Origin: Paludibacterium sp. B53371
GTDB taxonomy: Bacteria > Pseudomonadota > Gammaproteobacteria > Burkholderiales > Chromobacteriaceae
Direction: 5' to 3'
DNA length: 64,000 bases
Assembly: GCF_018802765.1 (NCBI RefSeq)
Contig: NZ_CP069163.1
Span: 1,798,001 to 1,862,000, forward strand
Of this stretch, positions 14,507-23,169 are shown piece by piece. The notes beneath the pieces were generated by a model. That model had not been told where the DNA came from and ran no database searches. It saw only the letters and a program-made list of their open reading frames with translations. Positions within the stretch are counted from its first letter, which is position 1. Each line of letters begins with the position of its first letter. The position numbers were made by a program, and so were the translations under genes.

Positions 14507-15240
14507 GCCAGAAACCCGGACGATTCATCGGCATCGGCGTCGGCCCAGGCACGCCCGGCCTGATGGCGGTGGCCGCGCTCAACGACCTGAGACAGGCCGA
14601 CATCATCATTCTGCCGCGCGCCCGCTCGAGCGACATTTCCATTGCCCGCCAGTGCCTGGCCGGTCTGGACATTGACCCGAGCCGCTTCCGCGAGATCGAG
14701 TTCAACATGGATCCGGACCGCAGCGTACTGGCCCGGCACTATGGCGAACTGGCGCAGACGGTCGCCGAAGATCTGCGCCGGGGCCTTACCGTGGCCTATC
14801 TGACCATCGGCGATGCCATGACCTATTCCACCTACGGCTACCTGCTGGCGGCGGTGCGTGATCTGCTGCCGCAGGCTGAATACCGCACCTGGCCCGGCAT
14901 TACCAGTTTTGCCGCCACCGCTTCGGCGCTGTCCTGGCCGCTGGGCGAGGGCAAGGAGCGCATGCTGATCCTGCCCTGCCCGGACGATATGGCTGCCTTG
15001 CAGGCCGATATCGAGAGCCACGACATCGTGATCCTGATGAAGATCGGCAAACGTCTGCACGATGTACTGGCCTTGCTGACACGCATGGGCATTGCCGAGC
15101 ACTGCGCCTATGCACGCCGCATCGGTCTGGCCGATGAGGTGTTGTGCGAGCGCGTCGATCAGCTGGATGCCAGCGATGCCGTCGGTTACCTGTCTACCCT
15201 GTTGATCCGCCGTACGGCGCGAGAAAAGAGACATCTATGA
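14503..15240 (+). CDS. cbiL: Precorrin-2 / cobalt-precorrin-2 C20-methyltransferase
   Basis: This 245-aa tetrapyrrole methylase begins IGIGVGPGTPGLMAVAAL and has the diagnostic IGDAMTYSTYGYLL block and WPGITSFAATASALSWPL in place of the shorter loops of the other methylases. It adds the C20 methyl that is later lost in ring contraction. The ATG at 14503 overlaps the cbiD stop, and its own stop overlaps cbiF. No SD is obvious in the junction, which fits translational coupling. Confidence 0.93.
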   Translation: MSQKPGRFIGIGVGPGTPGLMAVAALNDLRQADIIILPRARSSDISIARQCLAGLDIDPSRFREIEFNMDPDRSVLARHYGELAQTVAEDLRRGLTVAYLTIGDAMTYSTYGYLLAAVRDLLPQAEYRTWPGITSFAATASALSWPLGEGKERMLILPCPDDMAALQADIESHDIVILMKIGKRLHDVLALLTRMGIAEHCAYARRIGLADEVLCERVDQLDASDAVGYLSTLLIRRTAREKRHL

Positions 15241-16040
15241 AAGTCTATTTCATTGGCGCCGGTCCCGGCGCTGCCGATCTGATCACCCTGCGCGGCGCGC
15301 GCCTGCTGGGCCAGGTTGCCATGGTGCTGTATGCCGGCTCGCTGGTGCCGCGCGATATGCTGCAGCACTGCCGGCCGGATGCCGAACTGCTCGACACCGC
15401 AGAACTGTCGCTCGACGAGCAGCAAGCCTGCTATGAACGTGCCCGCGACGCCAATCTGGACGTCGTCCGCCTGCACTCGGGTGATCCGGCGATTTACGGC
15501 GCCACCGCCGAACAGATGCGCCGGCTGGAAAAGCTGGGCATCGAGTATGAAATCGTGCCGGGCGTGTCTTCGTTTACCGCCGCTGCCGCCGCCCTGGGCA
15601 GCGAGCTGACCAAGCCGGAAGTGTCGCAGTCGATCATTCTCACCCGGGTTTCCGGCCGTGCCTCGGCGGTGCCGGAACTGGAGTCGATCGATCGCTTTGC
15701 CGCCCACCACGCCACCATGTGCATTTTCCTCTCCGGTCAGCGGCTGAAGGACACCATTGCCGACCTGCAGAAGCACTACCCGGACGACACCCCGGTCGCT
15801 CTGGTGCATCGGGCCAGCTGGCCCGATCAGCGCCTGCATCGCAGTACGCTGGGCAAACTGCTGGGCGAGATCAAGCAAAAGGACTGGTTGCTGACCACCC
15901 TGCTGCTGGTCGGTCCGGCGCTCTCCAATGAAGGCGGGGTCGAATCCTGCCTGTACTCTGCCGGCTACACGCATATCTTCCGCGACAGCGAAGAACGCAA
16001 GGCCAAAAAGGCCGCCAAAACCGAGGAAAACCCGGCGTGA
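15237..16040 (+). CDS. cbiF: Cobalt-precorrin-4 C11-methyltransferase CbiF
   Basis: This 267-aa CbiF/CobM methylase carries FIGAGPGAADLITLRGARLL, the YAGSLVP motif, LHSGDPAIYGA and a PGVSSFTAAAAALGSELT loop, all typical of the C11 enzyme. The C-terminus ends in a Lys/Ala/Glu-rich tail that is probably disordered. In the cobalt-early route it acts on cobalt-precorrin-4 before CbiG. It is embedded in the operon with 4-nt overlaps. Confidence 0.95.
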   Translation: MKVYFIGAGPGAADLITLRGARLLGQVAMVLYAGSLVPRDMLQHCRPDAELLDTAELSLDEQQACYERARDANLDVVRLHSGDPAIYGATAEQMRRLEKLGIEYEIVPGVSSFTAAAAALGSELTKPEVSQSIILTRVSGRASAVPELESIDRFAAHHATMCIFLSGQRLKDTIADLQKHYPDDTPVALVHRASWPDQRLHRSTLGKLLGEIKQKDWLLTTLLLVGPALSNEGGVESCLYSAGYTHIFRDSEERKAKKAAKTEENPA

Positions 16041-16801
16041 GCGAACTGGGCATCTGGCTGGTCCGGCCGGAAGGCGAGGCGCTCGGCCGGCACCTGGCCC
16101 AGGCACTCGACGGGGTGTTGTACCGCCCCTGGCTGGCGCCGGGCGAGCTGTCCGCCAAGGTTCAGTTCCAGGCCACGTGGTCACAGCACCGTCGCTGGAT
16201 TCTGGTGATGGCCAGTGGCATTGCCGTGCGCTATCTGGACGGTCTGCCGGCCAGCAAGTTGAGCGATCCGGCCGTGGTGGTGCTGGACGAGGCGGCACGC
16301 TTCGCCATTGCCCTGCTGTGCGGCCATGAAGGCGGTGCCAATGCGCTGGCCTACCGCGTGGCGCGTCTGTGCGGCGCCACCCCGGTGGTCACCACCGCCA
16401 GTGAGGCGCTGAAGCCGCTGACGCTCGGCATCGGCTGCAGACGCGGCAAACGCCAGGACGAGATTGAGGCTGCCGTCCGGCACGCGCTGGGTCCGCGATC
16501 CCTGACGGAAGTACGCGAAGTCGCGACCATCGACCTCAAGGCCGATGAACCCGGCCTGCTGGCCTTTTGTGCGCAGCACCAGCTGCCCCTGCGGGTGATT
16601 GCACGGGCTGATGTGGCAGCTCGCGGCTGGACCGGCATTGCCTCCGACTGGGTGCGGCAGAACGTCGGTGTCGATGGCGTTTGCGAACCCTGCGCCCTGA
16701 TTGCCTGCCCGCGCGGGCAACTCATTGTCCCCAAAACAGCCTGCGACGGTGTCACCGTCGCAGTCGTTGAAGATTATTTTCACAAGGAAGCTGACGCATG
16801 A
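16037..16801 (+). CDS. cbiG: Cobalt-precorrin-5A hydrolase CbiG
   Basis: This 254-aa CbiG opens the delta-lactone of cobalt-precorrin-5A and releases acetaldehyde. It has the expected VMASGIAVRYL, P-A-V-V-V-L-D-E and LLCGHEGGANALA segments in the N-terminal half. The C-terminal half has LGIGCRRGK and the final CEPCALI/GQLIVPK region. The start is a GTG in a GTGA overlap with cbiF. With CbiD it is a hallmark of the oxygen-independent ring contraction; the aerobic counterparts CobG or CobZ are absent here. Confidence 0.93.
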   Translation: MSELGIWLVRPEGEALGRHLAQALDGVLYRPWLAPGELSAKVQFQATWSQHRRWILVMASGIAVRYLDGLPASKLSDPAVVVLDEAARFAIALLCGHEGGANALAYRVARLCGATPVVTTASEALKPLTLGIGCRRGKRQDEIEAAVRHALGPRSLTEVREVATIDLKADEPGLLAFCAQHQLPLRVIARADVAARGWTGIASDWVRQNVGVDGVCEPCALIACPRGQLIVPKTACDGVTVAVVEDYFHKEADA

Positions 16802-18330
16802 GCGGCAAACTCTATCTGGTCTCGGTCGGTCCGGGCACGGCACAACTGATTCCGCCGATGGTGCGCGAGGCCCTGGCGGCCAGCGAGGTCATCGTGTCCT
16901 ATGAGCTGTACCTGACCTGGGTGCGCCCGTGGGTGGAAGGCAAGGAGATCCATACGCCACCGATGACCCAGGAGCGTGCCCGCGCACAACTGGCCCTGGA
17001 GCAGGCACGTGCGGGCCGCACGGTAGCCTTGCTGTCCAGTGGCGATATCGGCGTGTATGCCATGGCCACGCTGGCCTTTGAAGACATGCTGGAAAGCGAC
17101 ACTTTCGACGTGCAGGTCGTGCCAGGCATTTCCGCTGCCAATGCCTGCGCCTCGGTCCTGGGGTCGCCGCTGTCGCATGACTTCGCCACCCTGAGCCTGT
17201 CCGACCTGCTTTGCCCGTGGAGCTGGATCGAAACCCGTGCCAGCCACATTGCCCAGGCCGATCTGGCCTGCGTGTTCTACAACGTGCAGAGCCGTCAGCG
17301 TCAGGAAGGCGTCTACCGCATTCTGGACATCATGCTGCAACACAAGCGTCCCGAAACGCTGTGCGGCATCGTGCGCAACGCGTACCGCGAAGACCAGAGC
17401 CACGAGATCGTCACCCTGGCCGAACTGCGGACACGCCAGTTCGACATGTTCACCTCGCTGGTGATCGGCAACCGCTTCACCCAGCGCAAGCGTGACTGGA
17501 TCTTCACCCCGCGTGGTTACGGCAACTGGCAGGACTCTCCGGAAACCATCAAGGCAGCCGAGCTGCCGTCCGGCGCGCTGTGGGTCTTCTCCGGCACCAG
17601 CGATGGCAATGCCCTGGCCCGGCAGCTGGCCGAGGCCGGCCATCAGGTGGTGGTCTCCAGTGCCAGCGAATATGGCGCCGAACAGGCGGCCCTGCACTGC
17701 CCGAACGTCACCACGGTGGCCGGCCGACTCGGCCTGGAGCGTCGTCGCGAGTTGCTGAGCCAGAGCCAGGCCCGTGCCATCATCGACGCCACCCACCCCT
17801 ATGCCAGCGAGATGTCCACACAACTGATCGAGTTGTCGCAACAACTGTCGCTGCGCTATGTACGTTTTGAACGCCCCAGCCTGACGGACGAGTACCCGGC
17901 CGAACGCGTCGCCGACATGGATCAGGCGGCTCAACGTGCCATGCAGCTGGGCTCGCGGATTTTCCTTGCCACCGGGTCGAAGGATCTGGGCCGTTTTGTG
18001 CAGGCGCCGGGCGCCAGCGACAAACAGTGGTTCCTGCGCATGGCACCCGACCCACAGCAATTGCAACGCGTCCTGGACCTGGGGATGCCGCGCGGCCATC
18101 TCTGCGCCATGCAGGGTCCGTTCTCGCGCGAAGCCAACGAAACGCTGTGGCGTGACTGGGGCATCGACTGCGTGGTCAGCAAGGAATCGGGCGAGGCCGG
18201 CGGGTATCGCGCCAAGGCCGAGGCAGCGGCCCGCCTGGGTATTCCGTTTATCGTGGTAGAGCGCCCGCAGCTCGACTATCCGCAACGACTCGACAGCATC
18301 GAAGCCGTGCTGAGCGAGGTGGCATCATGA
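16798..18330 (+). CDS. cbiH-cbiJ: Fused C17-methyltransferase (CbiH) and precorrin-6A reductase (CbiJ)
   Basis: This 510-aa fusion carries out ring contraction/C17 methylation and, later, reduction of precorrin-6A. Residues 1 to about 245 are CbiH/CobJ: SVGPGTAQLI, LSSGDIGVYAMA, PGISAANACASVLGSPLSHDF and CVFYNVQSRQRQ. From about residue 260 the CbiJ/CobK half starts with WVFSGTSDGNALARQLAEAGH, a Rossmann-like opening, and continues through IIDATHPYASEMS and VSKESGEAGGYRAKAEAA. The two steps are separated by several reactions, so the fusion reflects stoichiometry or complex formation more than direct channelling. It overlaps cbiG and cobW by 4 nt. Confidence 0.94.
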   Translation: MSGKLYLVSVGPGTAQLIPPMVREALAASEVIVSYELYLTWVRPWVEGKEIHTPPMTQERARAQLALEQARAGRTVALLSSGDIGVYAMATLAFEDMLESDTFDVQVVPGISAANACASVLGSPLSHDFATLSLSDLLCPWSWIETRASHIAQADLACVFYNVQSRQRQEGVYRILDIMLQHKRPETLCGIVRNAYREDQSHEIVTLAELRTRQFDMFTSLVIGNRFTQRKRDWIFTPRGYGNWQDSPETIKAAELPSGALWVFSGTSDGNALARQLAEAGHQVVVSSASEYGAEQAALHCPNVTTVAGRLGLERRRELLSQSQARAIIDATHPYASEMSTQLIELSQQLSLRYVRFERPSLTDEYPAERVADMDQAAQRAMQLGSRIFLATGSKDLGRFVQAPGASDKQWFLRMAPDPQQLQRVLDLGMPRGHLCAMQGPFSREANETLWRDWGIDCVVSKESGEAGGYRAKAEAAARLGIPFIVVERPQLDYPQRLDSIEAVLSEVAS

Positions 18331-19412
18331 GTCAGCCGCGCATCCCGGTAACCGTCGTGACCGGCTTTCTGGGTGCCGGCAAGACCACCTTGCTGTCCAA
18401 TCTGATCCGTGACACGCGCGGTCGCCGACTGGCGATTCTGGTCAATGAGTTTGGCGAGATTTCCATTGATGGCACGCTGCTGCGCGATCATCAGGACAGC
18501 GCGGTGGAGATTCATGATCTGGCCAATGGTCTGGTGGCCTATGACGATGATCAGGACTTCCTGCCGGCCATGCAGGCGCTGTGGCAACGCCGGGCGCTGA
18601 TCGATCATGTGCTGATCGAGACCTCCGGTCTGGCCCTGCCCAGCGCGGTAATGGAACGGCTGCAAAGCCCGGAGCTCGCGCCCTATTTCGTGCTGGATGC
18701 CACGCTGGCGGTGGTGGACACCCCGCTGCTGCTGGCCGATGCGTTCAGCCAGCAGGCGGTGGGCGCCATGTTCGAACAGCAGTTGGCCTTTGCTGACATC
18801 GTGGTGTTGAACAAGATTGACCAGCTGGATGATGACGCCCTGCTGACCGCCGAGACCCGGGTGCGGGCTCTGGCCCCGTCCATCCGCTTCATCGAGCTGG
18901 CTTATCAGGCCAAACTGGACACCCGGCTGACGCTTGGACTGCACCTGCACGAGGCCAGTGCCGACCGCCAGCGCCACTTCGGCCCGATCGCCAGCCTGCC
19001 GGGCCCGGGCTTCCGCCCGCTGGCCGACCAGCGCCTGCTGGATGGCCACAGCCATGGCGGGGGGGCGGCACACAGCCACGGACTGAATACACACAAGCAT
19101 TTTCATGAGCAGGACCCGGGCTGGCAGTCTTTCATGATCAAGAGCCCGGAGGCCCAGGATGGCGAACGACTGCGTGCTGCCGTGGCCGCCATTGCACGCG
19201 AGCAACCCCTGCTGCGCATCAAGGGGTTTGCCATGCCGGCCAGTGGCGAAGGTCGCCTGCTGATCCAGGGTGTGCGTACCCGCATCGAGTTGAGTCATGC
19301 CCCTCAGGCCGCGCCGGCCAGACAGGCGCAGCTGGTGTTCATCGGCTACCACCCCAGCCGCCCGGCGATTGTGGAACGTCTGCGAGAACTGACTGGCACA
19401 GTGTGGCGTTAA
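18327..19412 (+). CDS. cobW: CobW-type G3E GTPase lacking the CxCC motif
   Basis: This 361-aa COG0523 GTPase has the Walker A GFLGAGKTT (residues 13-21), the EFGE switch, ETSGLALP and the guanine-specificity motif NKID. CobW is proposed to load cobalt onto the chelatase. The family CxCC metal site (NGCICC) is replaced here by N67-G-L-V-A-Y72, so all three cysteines are gone. A His-rich loop at residues 241-260 holds seven histidines and may bind metal instead. It lies at the end of the overlapping gene run, 21 nt before cobO. Confidence 0.92.
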   Translation: MSQPRIPVTVVTGFLGAGKTTLLSNLIRDTRGRRLAILVNEFGEISIDGTLLRDHQDSAVEIHDLANGLVAYDDDQDFLPAMQALWQRRALIDHVLIETSGLALPSAVMERLQSPELAPYFVLDATLAVVDTPLLLADAFSQQAVGAMFEQQLAFADIVVLNKIDQLDDDALLTAETRVRALAPSIRFIELAYQAKLDTRLTLGLHLHEASADRQRHFGPIASLPGPGFRPLADQRLLDGHSHGGGAAHSHGLNTHKHFHEQDPGWQSFMIKSPEAQDGERLRAAVAAIAREQPLLRIKGFAMPASGEGRLLIQGVRTRIELSHAPQAAPARQAQLVFIGYHPSRPAIVERLRELTGTVWR

Positions 19413-19433
19413 GGCAAACAGGAGAAACACGGC

Positions 19434-20036
19434 ATGAAGACCGATCCGAATGATCATCTGCGCATGGCCCAGCGGCGCAAGGCCGGCTTTGAGAAGAAGA
19501 AGGCCGCCGCCACCAAGGAAAAGGGCCTGCTGATCGTGCATACCGGCACCGGCAAGGGCAAGTCCAGCGCTGCCTTCGGCATGGGGCTGCGTACGGTGGG
19601 GCATGGCATGCGACTGGGGGTCGTGCAATTCATCAAGGGGGCGCTGTATACCGCCGAACGCGATGTACTGGGCAGTTTCGACAACTGCGACTTTTACACC
19701 ATGGGCGAGGGCTATACCTGGAACACCCAGAATCGCGAGGCCGATATCGCTACCGCTCGTCAGGGCTGGCAACAGGCCTGCGAGATGATCGCCAGTGGCG
19801 AGTACGACATGCTGATCCTGGATGAACTGAACGTCATTCTCAAATACCAGTACCTGCCGCTGGACGAGGTCCTGGCTACGCTGGCGGCGCGACCGGCCAG
19901 CCTGCATGTGGTCATCACCGGCCGCCATGCACCCGAGGCGCTGATCGAGGCCGCCGATCTGGTGAGCGAGATGCGGCTGGTCAAGCACCCCTATCGCGAG
20001 CAGGGCATCAAAGCCCAGGCCGGGGTGGAGTTCTGA
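19434..20036 (+). CDS. cobO: Cob(I)yrinic acid a,c-diamide adenosyltransferase
   Basis: This 200-aa CobA/CobO/BtuR-family ATP:corrinoid adenosyltransferase attaches the 5'-deoxyadenosyl group to Co(I). It has the family P-loop HTGTGKGKSSAAFG (residues 36-49), VVQFIKG and the LDELNVILKY block. A lysine-rich N-terminal helix comes before the P-loop, as in CobO. An AGGAG SD lies seven to eight bases upstream of the ATG. It directly precedes cbiA. Confidence 0.96.
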   Translation: MKTDPNDHLRMAQRRKAGFEKKKAAATKEKGLLIVHTGTGKGKSSAAFGMGLRTVGHGMRLGVVQFIKGALYTAERDVLGSFDNCDFYTMGEGYTWNTQNREADIATARQGWQQACEMIASGEYDMLILDELNVILKYQYLPLDEVLATLAARPASLHVVITGRHAPEALIEAADLVSEMRLVKHPYREQGIKAQAGVEF

Positions 20037-20037
20037 C

Positions 20038-21339
20038 ATGCTGCGCCATTGCCCCGCCCTGATGATGACGGCCCCGGCTTCGCACCAGGGCAAGACCACG
20101 CTGACGGCCGGTCTGGCCCGCTACCACCGCGATCAGGGTCGGCGTGTGCGGGTGTTCAAGGTCGGCCCGGATTTTCTTGACCCCTACGTGCTGGAGCAGG
20201 CCTCCGGTGCCCCGGTCGAATCGCTGGATCTGTGGATGACCGGCGAGGCCGATTGTCGTGCCAGACTCTACCAGGCGGCAGCCGAGGCGGATCTGATTCT
20301 GGTGGAAGGCAGCATGGGGCTGTTTGACGGCACGCCCTCGTCGGCCGACCTGGCGGAGCGTTTCGGCTTGCCGCTGGTGGCGGTGATTGACGCGGCCGGC
20401 ATGGCACAGACCTTTGGGGCCATCGCCCTGGGCCTCAGCAGCCTGCGCCCGGCGCTGCGCTTTCACGGCGTGCTGGCCAACCATGTCGCCGGCGCGCGCC
20501 ACGCAGAAATGCTGCAACAGGGCATACCGTCCTTTATCCCTTACATGGGATATGTCGCCCGGCAAAGCGAGATGGGCCTGCCGGAACGGCATCTCGGTCT
20601 GGTGCAGGCGCAGGAAATCGCCGATCTGGAGGCCCGGCTGCAACGTGCGGCAGCACAGATGGCGAACACCGGCCTGGCCGCGCTGCCGCCGGCCGTGACA
20701 TTCGCCCCCGTCGAACAACCGGCCATCCGGCCGCACCTGACGGGGTGCCGCATCGCCATTGCGCGGGATGCGGCTTTTTCCTTCCTCTATCCAGCCAATC
20801 TGCAATGTCTGCGGGCCTTGGGGGCCGAACTGTCATTCTTCTCGCCGCTGGCGGATCAACCGCTGCCGGACTGCGATGCGGTCTGGCTGCCGGGCGGTTA
20901 TCCGGAACTGCATCTCGCCCGCCTGTCGGACTGCCGCGTCACAGCGGCCGCTCTGGCACAGCATGTCACGGCCGGCAAACCCCTGTACGCGGAATGCGGC
21001 GGCATGCTCTACCTGCTGGACCGGCTCACTGACCGTCATGGCCAGTCCGGCATGCTGCTCGGTCTGCTGCCCGGTCATGCCACCATGGGACAAAGGCTGG
21101 CCGCACTCGGGCTGCAGCAGGTCGAGCTGGATGGTCAGATTTTGCGCGGTCACACCTTTCACTACTCCAGCCTGCACACGGCACTGACACCGCTGACGCA
21201 TGCCCGCCGGGCCAGTGGCACGCAAGCGGGCGAGGCCGTTTATGCACATGGCCCGATCCTGGCGAGCTATCTGCACGCCTGGTTCCCCTCCAACCCATTG
21301 GCTGCCAGCCGGTTGTTTGGCGGCCCCAGGACTGACTGA
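20038..21339 (+). CDS. cbiA: Cobyrinic acid a,c-diamide synthase
   Basis: This 433-aa CbiA/CobB amidates the a and c carboxylates with glutamine and ATP. The N-terminal domain has the P-loop APASHQGKTTLTAGL and KVGPDFLDPY. The C-terminal amidotransferase has WLPGGYPELH and the nucleophile Cys320 in YAECGGMLYL. The late HTFHYSS and YLHAWFPSNP histidines complete the triad. Its substrate would be cobyrinate or hydrogenobyrinate, depending on which chelatase acts. It starts one base after the cobO stop and its end shares a base with cobT1. Confidence 0.95.
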   Translation: MLRHCPALMMTAPASHQGKTTLTAGLARYHRDQGRRVRVFKVGPDFLDPYVLEQASGAPVESLDLWMTGEADCRARLYQAAAEADLILVEGSMGLFDGTPSSADLAERFGLPLVAVIDAAGMAQTFGAIALGLSSLRPALRFHGVLANHVAGARHAEMLQQGIPSFIPYMGYVARQSEMGLPERHLGLVQAQEIADLEARLQRAAAQMANTGLAALPPAVTFAPVEQPAIRPHLTGCRIAIARDAAFSFLYPANLQCLRALGAELSFFSPLADQPLPDCDAVWLPGGYPELHLARLSDCRVTAAALAQHVTAGKPLYAECGGMLYLLDRLTDRHGQSGMLLGLLPGHATMGQRLAALGLQQVELDGQILRGHTFHYSSLHTALTPLTHARRASGTQAGEAVYAHGPILASYLHAWFPSNPLAASRLFGGPRTD

Positions 21340-22373
21340 TGCAGATTCCATTCATTGAGCCGATTGCCAACCCTGAGCTGGCGAACCGGCTTCAGGCCGC
21401 CATCGACAACAAGACCAAGCCGCTCGGCAGCCTGGGCAAACTGGAAACCCTGGCACGGCAGATCGGCCTGATCCAGCAGACCACCGACGTGCAGATCACC
21501 CGGCCCGCCATGGTGATTTACGCTGCCGATCATGGCGTGACAGCGGAAAAGATTTCGCTCTACCCCGCCTGTGTCACCCGGCAGATGGTGGAGAACTTCC
21601 TGGCCGGTGGTGCCGCCAGCAGTGTGCTGGCGCGGCAACATGGCTTCGAAGTGCACATCGTTGACGGCGGCGTCGACCATGATTTTGCGCCGCGCCCCGA
21701 CCTGATCGACTGCAAGGTGCGGCATGGCAGCCGCAATTTTGTTCATGAGCCGGCCATGACGCGTGCGGAATGCGAGCTGGCCATGCAGCGAGCCATGGCA
21801 GTGGTGGCCGGCCTCTGCGGCAATGTGGTGGCCTTTGGTGAAAAAGGCATTGGCAATACCACGCCGTCGGCGGCGCTGATGCACCTGATGACCGACATCC
21901 CGCTGGCACAGTGCGTCGGGGCAGGCACCGGGCTGTCTGCCGCCGGCATCTCGCACAAGCAGCAGGTCATCGAACGTGCCCTGGCGCGTCATGGACGGCC
22001 GCCAGACCCGCTGGACATCATGGCCTGCTATGGTGGCATTGAGATTGCCATGATGGCCGCCGGCATGCTGCAGGCTGCCGCGCTGCGCAAGGTGGTGCTG
22101 ATCGATGGTTTCATCGCCACCAGTGCCCTGCTGGTGGCACTGCGCCTGCAGCCGGCGCTGCTGGACTACTGTGTGTTCTCTCATTGCTCGGATGAGCATG
22201 GCCACGCACGCATGCTGTCTTTCCTCGGCGTTGAGCCGCTGCTGCATCTGAACCTGCGCCTGGGCGAGGCCACGGGCTGCGCGCTGGCCCTGCCCTATGT
22301 GCGGGCCGCCGTGAATTTTCTGCGCGAGATGGCCACCTTCCAGTCCGCGGCCGTGAGCGAGGCCACGCCGTGA
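21339..22373 (+). CDS. cobT: Nicotinate-nucleotide:base phosphoribosyltransferase, copy 1
   Basis: This 344-aa CobT activates the lower-ligand base (typically 5,6-dimethylbenzimidazole) to its alpha-ribotide using nicotinate mononucleotide. Visible features are [13 protein letters not shown] near residue 20, ADHGVTAEKIS, FGEKGIGNTTPSAA and the general-base Glu310 in LRLGEATG. It is colinear with a second CobT at 23170 (same length, same start MQIPxI) separated only by cobS. Its GEKGIGNTT has Lys where the second copy and most family members have Met. Both copies keep the catalytic Glu. Confidence 0.95.
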   Translation: MQIPFIEPIANPELANRLQAAIDNKTKPLGSLGKLETLARQIGLIQQTTDVQITRPAMVIYAADHGVTAEKISLYPACVTRQMVENFLAGGAASSVLARQHGFEVHIVDGGVDHDFAPRPDLIDCKVRHGSRNFVHEPAMTRAECELAMQRAMAVVAGLCGNVVAFGEKGIGNTTPSAALMHLMTDIPLAQCVGAGTGLSAAGISHKQQVIERALARHGRPPDPLDIMACYGGIEIAMMAAGMLQAAALRKVVLIDGFIATSALLVALRLQPALLDYCVFSHCSDEHGHARMLSFLGVEPLLHLNLRLGEATGCALALPYVRAAVNFLREMATFQSAAVSEATP

Positions 22374-23143
22374 TGAACCCTTTGCGCCGATTTTTCATTG
22401 CCCTGCAGTTCTTTACCTGCATCCCGATCCCGCGCTGGGTAGGATTCGACAGCAACTGGCTGAGCCACGCGGCCGGTTTTTTCCCGCTGGTCGGTCTGCT
22501 GGTCGGCGCCCTCACCAGCGCCATCCTGTTGCTGGCACAACACTGGCTGCCCCTGCCGGTCGCCATTGTGCTGTCGATGGCCTTCAGCACCTATCTGACC
22601 CGCGCCATGCACGAAGATGGTTTTGCCGACGTCTGTGACGGCTTTGGCGGGGGCTGGGAGCGCGAACGGGTGCTGGCGATCATGAAGGACTCCTGCGTCG
22701 GCAGTTTCGGCCTGGTCGGCATGCTGCTGATCTGCGGACTGAAATTTGTCAGCCTGAGCCAGCTGCCCGCAGGCGGGCTGCCGGCCGCCCTGCTGCTGGC
22801 CCATCCGGTTTCCCGCTTCATGGCCACCCTGCTGATCTGGCGCCTCGACTATGCCCGCAGCGGTGACAGCAAAGCACGCGCGGTGGCACAGCACATGAGT
22901 CATGGCGATTTTGCCCTGGCCCTGCTCAGCGGCCTGTTGCCCGCCTTGTGGCTGGCGCACTGGCTCGGTCTGCCGGCACGGGCCCTGATGCTGGCTGTGT
23001 TGCTGGCCGCCGTGAGCACGCTCTGGCTGGCCCGACTGTTCGTGCGCCGCATCGGCGGCTACACCGGCGACTGCCTGGGCGCCGTGCAGCAGGTCAGCGA
23101 AGTCGCCCTCTATCTTGGCCTGTTGGCCGCACTACCTCATTGA
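22373..23143 (+). CDS. cobS: Adenosylcobinamide-GDP ribazoletransferase
   Basis: This 256-aa integral membrane enzyme joins alpha-ribazole(-phosphate) to adenosylcobinamide-GDP. It carries the conserved [17 protein letters not shown] acidic block near residue 80 and at least five hydrophobic segments. It ends with the [17 protein letters not shown] segment of the CobS/CobV family. The ATG at 22373 overlaps the cobT1 stop as TGATG. A GTG three bases earlier is an equally possible start and would add one residue. It lies between the two cobT copies. Confidence 0.95.
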   Translation: MNPLRRFFIALQFFTCIPIPRWVGFDSNWLSHAAGFFPLVGLLVGALTSAILLLAQHWLPLPVAIVLSMAFSTYLTRAMHEDGFADVCDGFGGGWERERVLAIMKDSCVGSFGLVGMLLICGLKFVSLSQLPAGGLPAALLLAHPVSRFMATLLIWRLDYARSGDSKARAVAQHMSHGDFALALLSGLLPALWLAHWLGLPARALMLAVLLAAVSTLWLARLFVRRIGGYTGDCLGAVQQVSEVALYLGLLAALPH

Positions 23144-23169
23144 TCCTTATAACAACTTCAGGAGCAGAC

